From contig CM072897.1 in the NCBI GenBank assembly GCA_037013685.1, positions 18,860,143 to 18,924,142 of the forward strand: a DNA stretch of 64,000 bases. The letters run 5' to 3'. The notes under the pieces were generated by a model. It worked only from the letters and a program-made list of their open reading frames with translations, was not told the DNA's origin and made no database searches. How positions within the stretch are numbered: the first letter of the stretch is position 1; the number at the start of each line of letters is the position of its first letter. The stretch comes from Acridotheres tristis. Its lineage: Eukaryota > Chordata > Aves > Passeriformes > Sturnidae. This document shows positions 42,311 to 54,330 of this stretch, piece by piece. Position numbers and translations under genes: made by a program.

Positions 42311-43835
42311 TCCGGCTGCTCCCTCCCCTCTCCGACCCCAAAGTGGGATAAAACCCCCTCGCACCCCAAGGTCCTACAACCAGAATATTCCAGGAAGAGA
42401 TAACCCCAAAATTCCAATTTCTTTCCCCCTCCACGGGAGAATAACCCCAAAATTCTCATTTCTTTCCCCCCTCCATGGGTGAATAACCCCAAAATTCCCA
42501 TTTATCCCCTCCGACCCCGCCCCACGCCACCCCCGCTGTCCCGTTTGTCCCCTGGCGCGGTGACATCGCCACCCCCCTGCAATTAACGCCGAGGCGCGAT
42601 TGATGTGACAGGCGGGAGTGGGAGCTTTTCATGGAAACGGGGTGGAAAAAAAAAAAAGGGAGAAAAACACAAATCAAAGGAGCTGATGGAAAGGAAAAAC
42701 GCCCTCTCTTTATGCTGCCATCAGCGCTCGGCCTTGCCTTCCCTTCCCCCAGCCCGGCCTAGCCAGGCTCAGCTTAACTCCTGCTTGGCCGAGCCGGGAA
42801 TGCTGCAGGGAAGCTGGAAAAAAAAAAATTTAAAAAATTTAAAAAATAAAAAACCAGGCGCGCCTGGTTTCTATGGAAATTTGTCTTTTCTCTTGGAAAT
42901 TAAAAATAAAATGGTCCTGGGGATTTTAAAAAATAATAATAAAAAAATTGAATGGAGATTTGCGGGAAGGAAAAGGGTGGGAATGGTGTTCCCAGGCAGA
43001 GGGGAAAGGTGCGCACATCTGTAAACACCTGGAGGTTCCCGGAACTCTGAGGGAGCAGCAAATCCCCCCAAATCTCCTCATTTTTGGTGGGATCAGGGAT
43101 TTAGGGCCCAGGCGAAAGTTGGCTCGAGCCGTTTGTTTTGTAAGGAGCCGCTTTTGTAACCAAATCCCGGCCCTAAATCCACGGGGTTTGTCCCGGTTCC
43201 AGGGAAAAGCGTCGGGATTTGAATCCAAAATTTGGGGGAATTTCCCTTTGGGATATTGTGGGGTCTTCTCTGTGTCCTGGGAATGTCCCTGCTCTGCCCT
43301 GGGGGCTGCAGAATCCCAAATAATCCCCGGAGGAAGCGAATCCCACATTCCAATCCGGGCCACCCGATTTCAGCGTCACCCCCAGCTCCTTCCCAGCCCT
43401 TCCACGGATTTTTTTGGAAGGAAAAAAATGGGAATTTCCGGGGGATTTTTGGGAATGGGGCGGCCAAGCTCCAGGGGAACTCAGCTGGAACGGGGATTTT
43501 TTTATCCCCTCGATCCCAAAGGCCGTTCCAGGCTCTGGGGGTTAATTATCCCAGAATTGATGAGGGGGAGAGGGGTTGGAATGTTAACGAGGGCCTCATT
43601 AGGATGGGATAATTATGGGGTGCTCGGGGCTCATTAATTATGGGGTGTTTGGGATCCTTTGCTGCGCCGTCCCGGCCATCTGGATCAATTAATCCCCCGT
43701 TAATGAGCTTGGCTAATTAAATAACTGATCCACGGTTTAACGGGGCTGGCGGGAATTTTAGGGGTCTCCATGGTCCCCTAAACCCAAAAAGCCCAAACCC
43801 GCCCCAGGTTCTGTCAGCAATGAGGTGGGGACACC
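42311..43835. other. 1.5-kb low-repeat island rich in TAAT cores, no gene seen
   Basis: 42575-42620 holds CAATTAACGCCGAGGCGCGA and TTGATGTGACAGGCGGG. A/T runs lie at 42818-42850 and 42900-42950. 43540-43735 is a dense cluster of TTAATTATC, CTCATTAGG, GATAATTATGG, TCATTAATTATGG, CAATTAATCC, GTTAATGAG and GCTAATTAAATAA. This looks like a non-coding element, not an exon. Confidence 0.45.
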
Positions 43836-43839
43836 CATG

Positions 43840-44300
43840 GGACACTGGGAATGGGAACACTCTGGATTTAGGGTCCAAGGAATGGGAACGTTTTGGATTT
43901 AGGGTCCAAGGAAACAGGAACACTGGATTTAGGATACGAGGGATGGGAACGATCCGGATTTAGGGTCCAAGGAATGGGAATGGTCTGGATTTTTTTTCCA
44001 GGATTCTCTGGGATGGATTCTCCATCCCATTCCCTGGGATAACCCAGGATGGATTCCCCATCCCATTCTCATGGGATATTCCAGGATGGATTCTCCATCC
44101 CATTCCCTGTGGGATATCCCAGGATGGATTCCCCATCCTATTCCTACCAGGGCAGGGACAGAGGGATGGATTCTCCAGCACAGGGACAAGAGAATATTCC
44201 AGGATGGGATTCCCCACCGCAGGGACAGTGGGACAGGGGACAGGAGGGATTCCCCAGCGCATTCCCTGTGGGGACAGAGGGACAGGGTGGATTCCAGAGG
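43840..44300. repeat. ~35-45-bp diverged minisatellite
   Basis: Two families: GGATTTAGGGTCCAAGGAAT units (43860-43985), then GGATGGATTCCCCATCCCAT and TCCCTGTGGGATATCCCA units. Confidence 0.88.
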
Positions 44301-44306
44301 ACTATT

Positions 44307-45328
44307 GGGACAGGGGGACAGGGGGACAGGGGGACAGGGGGACAGGGGGAAAGGAGACAGGGGGACAGAGGGACAGGGGGACAGGGGGACAGGGGGACAG
44401 AGGGACAGGGGGACAGAGGACAGAGGGACAGGGGGACAGGGGGACAGAGGGACAGGGGGACAGGGGGACAGAGGGACAGAGGGACAGGGGGACAGAGGGA
44501 CAGGGGGACAGGGGGACAGAGGGACAGGGGGACAGAGGGACAGAGGGACAGGGGGACAGAGGGACAGGGGACAGGGGGACAGGGGGACAGAGGGACAGAG
44601 GGACAGAGGGACAGGGGGACAGAGGGACAGGGGGACAGGGGACAGGGGGACAAGGGACAGGGGGACAGGGGACAAGGGACAGGGGGACAGGGGGACAGGG
44701 GGACAGGGGGACAGGGGACAGGGGGACAAGGGACAGGGGACAGGGGACAGGGGAACAGGCGGACAGAGGGACAGAGGACAGGGGGACAGGGGGACAGGGG
44801 ACAGCGGACAGGGGACAGGGGGACAAGGGACAGGGGGACAGAGGGACAGGGGGACAGGGGGACAGGGGACAGAGGGACAGAGGGACAGGAGACAGGGGGA
44901 CAGGTGGACAGGGGGACAGGGGGACAGGGGACAGAGGGACAGAGGGACAGGAGACAGGGGGACAGGGGGACAGGGGGACAGGGGGACAGGGGGACAGGGG
45001 GACAGGGGGACAGGGGACAGGGGGACAGAGGGACAGGAGACAGGGGGACAGGTGGACAGGGGGACAGGGGGACAGGGGGACAGAGGGACAGGGGGACAGG
45101 GGGACAGGGGACAGGGGGACAGAGGGACAGGGGACAGGGGGACAGGGGGACAGGGGACAGGGGGACAGGGGGACAGAGGGACAGGGGACAGGGGGACAGA
45201 GGGACAGGAGACAGGGGGACAGGGGGACAGGGGGACAGGGGGACAGGGGGACAGGGGGACAGGGGGACAGGGGGACAGAGGGACAGGGGGACAGGGGGGA
45301 CAGGGGACAGGGGGACAGAGGACAGGGC
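44307..45328. repeat. 9-bp G-rich array GGGGGACAG, 1 kb
   Basis: About 115 copies of GGGGGACAG, mixed with GAGGGACAG and 8-base GGGGACAG units. Every four neighbouring units satisfy the G-quadruplex pattern of four G-runs of three or more separated by loops of 3-5 bases. No stop-containing phase discipline and no gene. Confidence 0.96.
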
Positions 45329-45500
45329 GGTGCCAGCCCCAGGCGGGAGCAGCTGCGGCCTCGGCGCGGCCTTGAGGAGCTCTGAGAGGAGCCCGGGCCG
45401 TTAATTGCGCTAATTACATTAATTGGGGCCTGGGCTCCAAGGTCAGCCCTGAATCCCGCTGGCCTTGGGAGAGGGGGAGGGAAGGGGGCTCCAGGCCCAT
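45329..45500. other. Short island with TAAT cluster
   Basis: GCCGTTAATTGCGCTAATTA and CATTAATTGGGGCC at 45398-45430, preceded by CpG-rich sequence. Possible regulatory element. Confidence 0.4.
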
Positions 45501-45504
45501 GGAA

Positions 45505-45700
45505 ACGGGAATGCGGGATTTGGGAATGTCCAGGAAATGGGAATGGGGGATTTGGGAATGTCCAGGAAATGGGAATGGGGGATTTGGGAATGTCCTGGAA
45601 AGGGGAATGGGGATTTGGGAATGCCCAGGAAATGGAAATGGGGATTCGGGAATGTCCTGGAATCCCCTGGAAATGGGGGATTTGGAAATGTACTGGAAGC
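45505..45700. repeat. 33-bp minisatellite
   Basis: Five to six copies of GGGAATGTCCAGGAAATGGG then AATGGGGGATTTG. Confidence 0.9.
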
Positions 45701-45989
45701 CCTGAACCCCTGGAACGGGGAATGGGGAATTTTTGGGACACAGGAACCCCCAAACCCCTGGAAGGGAGAATTCTGGGATATCCAGAGGTGTCCATTGGGC
45801 TCCTAGGACCCAGGAATATCCCAAAAGGAAGATCCCGACCCATGTCCCATCCCCTGCAGGATCTCCCAGGGCTTTTCCAGGCTCCTTTTCCCTCCCTGAA
45901 TCCCTGGAATTCGCTGGAATTGCTGCTCTCCTCTCTGGGATCGAATCTTTTGGGGTGGGAATGTTTCTGGGGGGGATCGATGTCTGTCC
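45701..45989. other. Unique segment left of the duplicated block
   Basis: About 290 bases of mixed sequence. No gene. It has no counterpart beside the second copy of the duplicated block, where the assembly gap lies instead. Confidence 0.45.
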
Positions 45990-46297
45990 AATTCCATAAA
46001 ATCCCATTTTCCCCTGAGCACTCAGAGCTTCCCTCCAGGCCCTGCTCTCTCACTATGGTTACTAAAAGGCCCCTCTTGTGTCCTGCATCCCGAAAAGCCC
46101 CATGGTTGCCATGGCAACGCAGGATGGAGTGGGATATTGATGTGGGAATGGCAGGAGATATCCGGCAATAATTGATTTATGGAAATGGAGAGAGATCCCA
46201 TGGCTGGAGCAGGGCCCTGGCACCTGGGGGGCACAGAGAGACACTGGGCAAAATCCTGAGGGGAAAATTCCTGCTGGGGATCCCACACTGCTCCATC
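45990..46297. repeat. Duplicated 308-bp segment, copy A (with X-box)
   Basis: By eye identical, base for base, to 47608-47915 (offset 1618). It ends at the start of an ATCC array. It contains the X-box at 46105-46118 and a minus-strand ATG overlapping it that opens only 16 codons (MATMGLFGMQDTRGAF). Confidence 0.93.
46105..46118. promoter_or_regulatory. RFX X-box, perfect palindrome (copy A)
   Basis: GTTGCCATGGCAAC is a perfect inverted repeat and a full match to the X-box consensus with a 2-base spacer. Strand is undefined by symmetry. It is the strongest transcription-factor-like site in the window. Confidence 0.62.
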
Positions 46298-47507
46298 ATC
46301 CATCATCCATCCATCCATCATCCATCATCCATCCATCCATCCATCCATCATCCATCCATCATCCATCATCCATCATCCATCCATCATCCATCATCCATCC
46401 ATCATCCATCCATCCATCCATCCATCATCCATCCATCATCCATCATCCATCCATCCATCCATCATCCATCCATCATCCATCCATCCATCATCCATCATCC
46501 ATCATCCATCATCCATCATCCATCCATCATCCATCATCCATCATCCATCATCCATCCATCATCCATCATCCATCATCCATCATCCATCATCCATCCATCA
46601 TCCATCATCCATCATCCATCCATCATCCATCCATCCATCATCCATCATCCATCATCCATCATCCATCATCCATCCATCCATCATCCATCCATCATCCATC
46701 ATCCATCCATCCATCCATCCATCCATCCATCATCCATCATCCATCATCCATCATCCATCATCCATCATCCATCATCCATCATCCATCCATCATCCATCCA
46801 TCATCCATCATCCATCATCCATCATCCATCATCCATCATCCATCATCCATCCATCATCCATCATCCATCATCCATCCATCCATCATCCATCATCCATCAT
46901 CCATCATCCATCCATCATCCATCATCCATCATCCATCATCCATCCATCCATCATCCATCCATCATCCATCATCCATCCATCCATCATCCATCATCCATCA
47001 TCCATCATCCATCCCATCATCCATCATCCATCATCCATCCATCCATCCATCATCCATCCATCCATCATCCATCATCCATCCATCCATCATCCATCATCCA
47101 TCCATCCATCCATCATCCATCATCCATCCATCCATCCATCCATCCATCATCCATCCATCATCCATCCATCATCCATCCATCCATCCATCCATCATCCATC
47201 ATCCATCATCCATCATCCATCATCATCCATCATTCATCATCCATCATCATCATCCATCCATCCATCATCCATCCATCATCCATCCATCATCCATCATCCA
47301 TCCATCATCCATCATCCATCCATCCATCCATCATCCATCATCCATCATCCATCCATCATCCATCCATCCATCATCCATCCATCATCCATCATCCATCATC
47401 CATCCATCCATCCATCATCCATCCATCATCCATCATCCATCCATCCATCATCCATCCATCATCCATCCATCATCCATCCATCATCCATCCATCCATCATC
47501 CATCCAT
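46293..47507. repeat. (ATCC)n / (ATC)n array, 1.2 kb, ending at the gap
   Basis: Same two-unit composition as the array at 7554-9674, with rare CATTCATC and CATCATCATCC variants near 47220-47250. It runs directly into the run of N. Confidence 0.97.
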
Positions 47508-47607
47508 NNNNNNNNNNNNNNNNNNNNNNNNNNNNNNNNNNNNNNNNNNNNNNNNNNNNNNNNNNNNNNNNNNNNNNNNNNNNNNNNNNNNNNNNNNNNN
47601 NNNNNNN
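47508..47607. other. Assembly gap, 100 N
   Basis: Exactly 100 undetermined bases, the usual placeholder for a scaffold gap of unknown size. Left of it is an ATCC array; right of it the 308-bp segment begins mid-sequence. Confidence 0.99.
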
Positions 47608-47915
47608 AATTCCATAAAATCCCATTTTCCCCTGAGCACTCAGAGCTTCCCTCCAGGCCCTGCTCTCTCACTATGGTTACTAAAAGGCCCCTCTTGTGTC
47701 CTGCATCCCGAAAAGCCCCATGGTTGCCATGGCAACGCAGGATGGAGTGGGATATTGATGTGGGAATGGCAGGAGATATCCGGCAATAATTGATTTATGG
47801 AAATGGAGAGAGATCCCATGGCTGGAGCAGGGCCCTGGCACCTGGGGGGCACAGAGAGACACTGGGCAAAATCCTGAGGGGAAAATTCCTGCTGGGGATC
47901 CCACACTGCTCCATC
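47608..47915. repeat. Duplicated 308-bp segment, copy B (with X-box)
   Basis: Second copy of 45990-46297, starting abruptly at the gap edge. After it the ATCC array resumes with a unit order closely resembling that after copy A, offset by small insertions. Confidence 0.93.
47723..47736. promoter_or_regulatory. RFX X-box, perfect palindrome (copy B)
   Basis: GTTGCCATGGCAAC, the same site as in copy A. If the block is a false duplication, only one of the two exists in the genome. Confidence 0.55.
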
Positions 47916-50835
47916 CATCATCCATCATCCATCCATCATCCATCCATCCATCCATCCATCATCCATCCATCATCCATCATCCATCATCCATCCATCATCC
48001 ATCATCCATCCATCATCCATCCATCCATCCATCCATCATCCATCCATCATCCATCATCCATCCATCATCCATCATCCATCCATCATCCATCCATCCATCA
48101 TCCATCATCCATCATCCATCATCCATCATCCATCCATCCATCCATCATCCATCCATCCATCATCCATCCATCATCCATCATCCATCATCCATCATCCATC
48201 ATCCATCCATCCATCCATCATCCATCATCCATCCATCATCCATCATCCATCATCCATCATCCATCATCCATCATCCATCATCCATCCATCCATCATCCAT
48301 CCATCATCCATCCATCCATCCATCATCCATCCATCCATCCATCATCCATCCATCATCCATCCATCCATCATCCATCCATCCATCATCCATCCATCCATCA
48401 TCCATCCATCATCCATCATCCATCATCCATCATCCATCATCCATCATCCATCATCCATCCATCATCCATCATCCATCATCCATCCATCCATCATCCATCA
48501 TCCATCATCCATCATCCATCCATCATCCATCATCCATCATCCATCATCCATCCATCCATCATCCATCCATCATCCATCATCCATCCATCCATCATCCATC
48601 ATCCATCATCCATCATCCATCCATCATCCATCATCCATCATCCATCCATCCATCCATCATCCATCATCCATCATCCATCATCCATCCATCCATCATCCAT
48701 CATCCATCATCCATCCATCATCCATCATCCATCCATCCATCCATCCATCATCCATCCATCCATCCATCCATCATCCATCCATCCATCCATCATCCATCAT
48801 CCATCATCCATCATCCATCATCCATCCATCATCCATCATCCATCATCCATCCATCATCCATCATCCATCATCCATCCATCATCCATCCATCCATCATCCA
48901 TCCATCATCCATCATCCATCCATCATTCATCATCCATCATCCATCATCCATCATCATCCATCATCCATCATCCATCATCCATCCATCATCCATCATCCAT
49001 CCATCATCCATCATCCATCCATCATCCATCATCCATCATCCATCATCCATCCATCATCCATCCATCATCCATCCATCCATCCATCCATCATCCATCCATC
49101 ATCCATCATCCATCATCCATCCATCATCCATCCATCCATCATCCATCATCCATCATCCATCATCCATCCATCATCCATCATCCATCATCCATCATCCATC
49201 CATCATCCATCCATCATCCATCATCCATCCATCCATCCATCCATCATCCATCATCCATCATCCATCCATCATCCATCATCCATCATCCATCCATCATCCA
49301 TCATCCATCATCCATCATCCATCCATCCATCCATCATCCATCCATCCATCCATCATCCATCCATCCATCATCCATCCATCATCCATCCATCCATCCATCA
49401 TCCATCCATCATCCATCATCCATCATCCATCATCCATCATCCATCCATCATCCATCATCCATCCATCCATCATCCATCATCCATCATCCATCCATCCATC
49501 ATCCATCATCCATCATCCATCATCCATCATCCATCCATCATCCATCCATCATCCATCATCCATCCATCCATCATCCATCCATCATCCATCATCCATCCAT
49601 CCATCCATCATCCATCCATCCATCATCCATCATCCATCATCCATCATCCATCCATCATCCATCATCCATCCATCCATCATCCATCATCCATCCATCCATC
49701 CATCATCCATCCATCCATCATCCATCATCCATCATCCATCCATCCATCCATCATCCATCCATCATCCATCCATCCATCCATCATCCATCCATCCATCCAT
49801 CCATCCATCATCCATCATCCATCATCCATCCATCCATCCATCATCCATCATCCATCCATCCATCATCCATCCATCCATCCATCATCCATCCATCCATCCA
49901 TCCATCATCCATCATCCATCCATCATCCATCATCCATCATCCATCCCATCCATCATCCATCATCCATCATCCATCATCCATCCATCCATCACCATCCATC
50001 ATCCATCATCCATCATCCATCCATCCATCCATCCATCCATCCATCCATCCATCCATCCATCATCCATCATCCATCCATCATCCATCATCCATCATCCATC
50101 ATCCATCATCCATCCATCATCCATCATCCATCCATCCATCATCCATCCATCATCCATCATCCATCATCCATCATCCATCCATCATCCATCCATCATCCAT
50201 CATCCATCCATCCATCCATCCATCCATCCATCCATCATCCATCATCCATCCATCATCCATCCATCATCCATCATCCATCATCCATCATCCATCATCCATC
50301 ATCCATCCATCCATCCATCATCCATCATCCATCATCCATCATCCATCCATCATCCATCATCCATCATCCATCATCCATCCATCCATCCATCCATCCATCA
50401 TCCATCCATCATCCATCCATCATCCATCATCCATCATCCATCATCCATCATCCATCCATCCATCATCCATCATCCATCCATCATCCATCCATCCATCATC
50501 CATCATCCATCATCCATCATCCATCCATCCATCCATCCATCCATCATCCATCCATCCATCCATCCATCATCCATCATCCATCATCCATCATCCATCATCC
50601 ATCATCCATCATCCATCATCCATCCATCCATCCATCCATCCATCATCCATCCATCACCATCCATCATCCATCATCCATCATCCATCCATCCATCATCCAT
50701 CATCCATCATCCATCATCCATCATCCATCCATCCATCATCCATCATCCATCCATCCATCATCCATCCATCCATCATCCATCATCCATCATCCATCATCCA
50801 TCATCCATCCATCCATCCTCCATCCATCCATCATC
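47912..50835. repeat. (ATCC)n / (ATC)n array, 2.9 kb
   Basis: Largest of the three arrays of this family. Occasional variants include CATCCCATCC (about 49940) and CATCACCATCC (about 49990, 50655). The plus strand has no G in the array, hence a spurious frame of over 1,200 codons. Confidence 0.97.
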
Positions 50836-50965
50836 CCTTCCTTCCTTCCTTCCTTCCTTCATTCCTTCCTTCCTTCCTTCCTTCCTTCCTTCCTTCCTTC
50901 CTTCCTTCCTTCCTTCCTTCCTTCCTCCCTCCCTTCCTTCCTCCCTCCCTTCCTTTCCTTCCCCA
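50836..50965. repeat. (TTCC)n array
   Basis: About 30 TTCC units with one ATTCC and a few CTCCC changes, directly joined to the ATCC array. One A-to-T change in ATCC gives the new unit. Confidence 0.96.
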
Positions 50966-50974
50966 GATTTTTCC

Positions 50975-51185
50975 CTGGAAAAGGAGCTACTTTTTTCACT
51001 TTTCCATGGAGAAGGAGCTTTTTTCCCCATATTTCCATGAAAATGGAGCTGCTTCCCCTGATTTTTCCATGGAAAAGCAGCTGGTTTCCACGTTTTTCCA
51101 GGGAAAGGAAGGCCCTGACATTGCTTTTCCATGGATAAGGAGCTGTTTTTTCCTGTATTTCCATGGAAAAGGAGCCCCGGGCCCG
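50975..51185. repeat. ~45-55-bp repeat with TTTTCCATGGAAAA palindrome
   Basis: About five copies of TTTTCCATGGAAAAGGAGCT spaced by TTTTTCCCC sequence. The core is self-complementary. The next 80 bases (51186-51265) are unique. Confidence 0.88.
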
Positions 51186-51265
51186 CAGACCAAAGCCTGC
51201 CCCGCTAATTGCATCCCCCGGCTCCTGAATAATGCACGAGCGACCCCTGCTCCATCCACCGGCAA

Positions 51266-52205
51266 GTGTTTATTTTATTTTATTTTATTGTACTTTATTG
51301 TATTTTATTTTATTTTATTTTATTTTATTTTAGTCTATTTTATTTTATTTTATTTTATTTTAGTCTATTTTAGTCTATTTTATTTCATTTCATTTTATTT
51401 CATTTCATTTCATTTCATTTTCATTTTATTTTATTTTATTTTATTTTAATTTTTTTTATTCTATTTTATTCTATTTTATTTTTTATTTCATTTCATTCTT
51501 TTATTTACCATCCCTTTTATTATTTTATCATCCATTTTAATTTTGTTTATCAACTCCTTTTATTTTATCTATCAACCCATTTTATGTTATCTATCAACCC
51601 CTTTTATTTAATTGATCAACCTCCTTTATTTAATTTATCAAACCTTTCATTTTATTTATCAACTGCTCTTTCATTTTATTAACCCCTTTTATTTAATTTA
51701 ACCCCTTTTTTATTTTATCCATCAACTCCTTTTATTTATTAACCCTTTTATTCTATCTGTCAACGCCCTTTATTTAATTTATCATCCTTTTTATTTAATT
51801 TATCAGCCCTATAATTTAATTTATCATCCTCTTTTCATTTAATTTATCGTCCTCTCTTTACTTTATTTTTCCTCTTTTTTTATCAACTCCCCTCTTATTT
51901 TTCAGCCCCTCTTTTATTTTATTTATCAACCCCCTTTTATTTCACAACCCCTTTTTTATTTATCGACCCATATTTATTAATTTATCAACCTTTTTATTTA
52001 ATTTATCAACCTTATTTTATTTAATTTATCTACCCCCTTTTTATTTCACAACCCCTTTTTTATTTATCAACCCCTCTTTATTCAATTTATCATCCCCTCA
52101 TTTATTAATCAACTCCCTTTTTTATTTATCATCCTCTCATTTATTTATCAACCCCTTTTATTTATTTTATTAACCCTTTTTATTTTATTTCACAGCACCT
52201 CTTTT
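51266..52205. repeat. (TTTTA)n array decaying into TTTATTTATCAACCCC units
   Basis: TTTTA units to about 51480, then about 30 diverged 24-30 base units containing TTTTATTTAATTTATCAACC. No gene. Confidence 0.93.
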
Positions 52206-52217
52206 ATTTCAAGAGCC

Positions 52218-52345
52218 AGGCAAAGTGTCCCCAAGGTGTCCCCAAGGTGTCCCCAAGGTGTCCCCAAGATGTCCCCAAGGTGTCCCCAAGGTGTCCCCAA
52301 GGTGTCCCCAAGGTGTCCCCGAGGTGTCCCCGAGGTGTCCCTGCC
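52218..52345. repeat. 11-bp array GTGTCCCCAAG
   Basis: About 11 copies of GTGTCCCCAAG, ending with GTGTCCCCGAG and GTGTCCCTG. The next 85 bases are unique. Confidence 0.95.
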
Positions 52346-52430
52346 ACCAGAGCCTCTTCCCTGTGCCCAGTGACCCGGCTGGATGTGGCAATGTCACCGC
52401 GGTGTCACCATCCCTGGGGGACATGTGAGC

Positions 52431-52620
52431 ATCCTAAATCCATCCCAGCATCCCAAATCCATCCCAGAATCCCAAATCCACCCCAGGATCCTAAATCCAT
52501 CTGAACATCCCAAATCCAGTATCCCAAATCCAGCCCAATATCCCAAATCCATCTGAACATCCCAAATCCATTTGAACATCCCAAATCCACCATCCTAAAT
52601 CCATCCCAGTATCCCAAACC
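52431..52620. repeat. ~16-18-bp repeat ATCCCAAATCCATC
   Basis: About 11 copies of ATCCCAAATCCATCCCAGT or ATCCCAAATCCATCTGAAC. Confidence 0.9.
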
Positions 52621-52694
52621 CAGCGCACCCCAGTGTCCCCCTGAGCTGCCACCACACTTTGGCCACCTCCTGTCCCCATCCCCCATCCCAGGGG

Positions 52695-53425
52695 CCCGGG
52701 ATTGGGATGGGGATGGGGATGGGATCAGGATCGGGATCAGGATCAGGAACGGGATGGGGATGGGGATGTGATCAGGATCGGGATCAGGATCGGGATGGGG
52801 ATGGGATCAGGATCGGGATCAGGATTGGACCAAGATTGGGATCAGGATCGGGATGGGGAACGGGATGGGGATGGGGATGGGATCAGGATCGGGATCAGGA
52901 TCAGGAACGGGATGGGGATGGGGATGTGATCAGGATCGGGATCAGGATCAGGAACGGGATGGGGAACGGGATGGGGATGGGGATGAGATCAGGATCGGGA
53001 TCAGGATCGGGATGGGGATGGGATCAGGATCGGGATCAGGATTGGACCAAGATTGGGATCAGGATCGGGAAAGGGATGGGATCAAGATCAGGATGAGGAT
53101 CGGGATCAGGATCGGGATGAGGATTGGGGTCAGGATTGGGATGAGGATCGGGATGAGGATCGGGATGGGATGAGGATCGGGATGAGGATCGGGATGAGGA
53201 TCGGGATGAGGATCGGGATGAGGATCGGGATCAGGATCAGGAACGGGATGGGGATGGGGATGGGATCAGGACTGGGATCAGGATCGGGATCAGGATTGGA
53301 CCAAGACTGGGATCAGGATCGGGAAGGGGATGGGATCAAGATCAGGATCGGGATGAGGATCAGGATGAGGATCGGGATGAGGATCGGGATGAGGATCGGG
53401 ATGAGGATCGGGATCAGGATCGCTC
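52695..53425. repeat. Six-base-based array GGGATCAGGATC / GGGATGAGGATC
   Basis: GGGATC, AGGATC, GGGATG and AGGATG hexamers in patterned order. A larger unit of about 170 bases (GGAACGGGATGGGGATGGGG to ATTGGACCAAGATTGGGATC) repeats three times. Confidence 0.93.
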
Positions 53426-53530
53426 CCGCTCATTAATTCCCAGCAGCTGCCGCCTCCGGCTGCTCCCGGCCGGGTGCGAGACGCCGCGTCTGGCATGGAG
53501 GGGCTGCCAGCCGGCACGGCAGGGGTTAAA

Positions 53531-54215
53531 CACCGGGAATTCAGGCCTTAAAAAAGCTGGGATTCAGGGCTTTAAAACGCTGGAATTCAGCGGTTCAAAA
53601 GCGGGAATTCAGGGCTTCAAACCTGGGAATTCAGGCCTTAAAAAGCGAGAATTTCAGGAGTTCAAAAGCAAGGATTCAGAGGTTCAAAAGCTGGGATTTA
53701 GGGGTTAAAAATGCGAATTCAGGGGTTTAAAAAATCGGGAATTCAGGGGTTCAAACCTGGGAATTCATCTGCTCAGAAGCTGGGATTCAGGGGTTCAAAA
53801 GCGGCAATTCAGCGATCCCATACCCGGGAATTCAGGGGTTAAACCCTGGGAATTCGGGGGTTAAATGTCGGGAAATCAGGAGTTAAACCCCGGGAATTCA
53901 GCGATCCCACACGCGGGAATTCATCATCCATCATTCCGGGGTTAAACTCTCTGAATTCGGGGGTTCCAAACCTGGGAATTCGGGGGTTAAATCCCGATAA
54001 TTCAAGGGTTAAATCCCGGGAATTCAGCCATCCCATGGCCGGGAATTCAGGGGTAAACCCCGGGAATTCGGGGGTTAAATCCCGGGAATTCGGGGGTTAA
54101 GTCCAGGGAATTCGGGGGTTAAATCCCGGGAATTCGGGGGTTAAGTCCAGGGAATTCGGGGGTTAAATCCCGGGAATTCGGGGGTTAAATCCCGGGAATT
54201 CAGCGATCCCAAGGC
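53531..54215. repeat. GGGAATTCAGGGGTTAAA minisatellite
   Basis: About 28 units of 20-26 bases: CCGGGAATTCGGGGGTTAAA and diverged GGGATTCAGGGGTTCAAAAG forms. It is flanked by short unique CpG-rich pieces (53426-53530 and 54216-54330). Confidence 0.93.
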
Positions 54216-54330
54216 CGGAATTGTCGCGTGCCGTGCCCGGCTCCGCTCCAGCCCCGCGGGCTCCTCAGAGCCGCGCCCGCAAATCGCGCCCGACGCGCGC
54301 GGAGGGGTGGCCTTGTCCTGACCCCGGGCC

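Noticed and set aside
44049..45404. Long G/Q/D/R-repeat frames, 390-450 codons, and antisense P/S/C-rich frames
   Set aside because: All phases of a 9-base array of 9 = 3 x 3 are open once the unit lacks stops. No codon bias or conserved ends.
47790..51449. A 1,219-codon plus-strand frame
   Set aside because: Same artefact of the ATCC array, extended by the TTCC and TTTTA arrays. The N-terminal 40 residues come from the duplicated block, whose frame is not conserved in any family I know.
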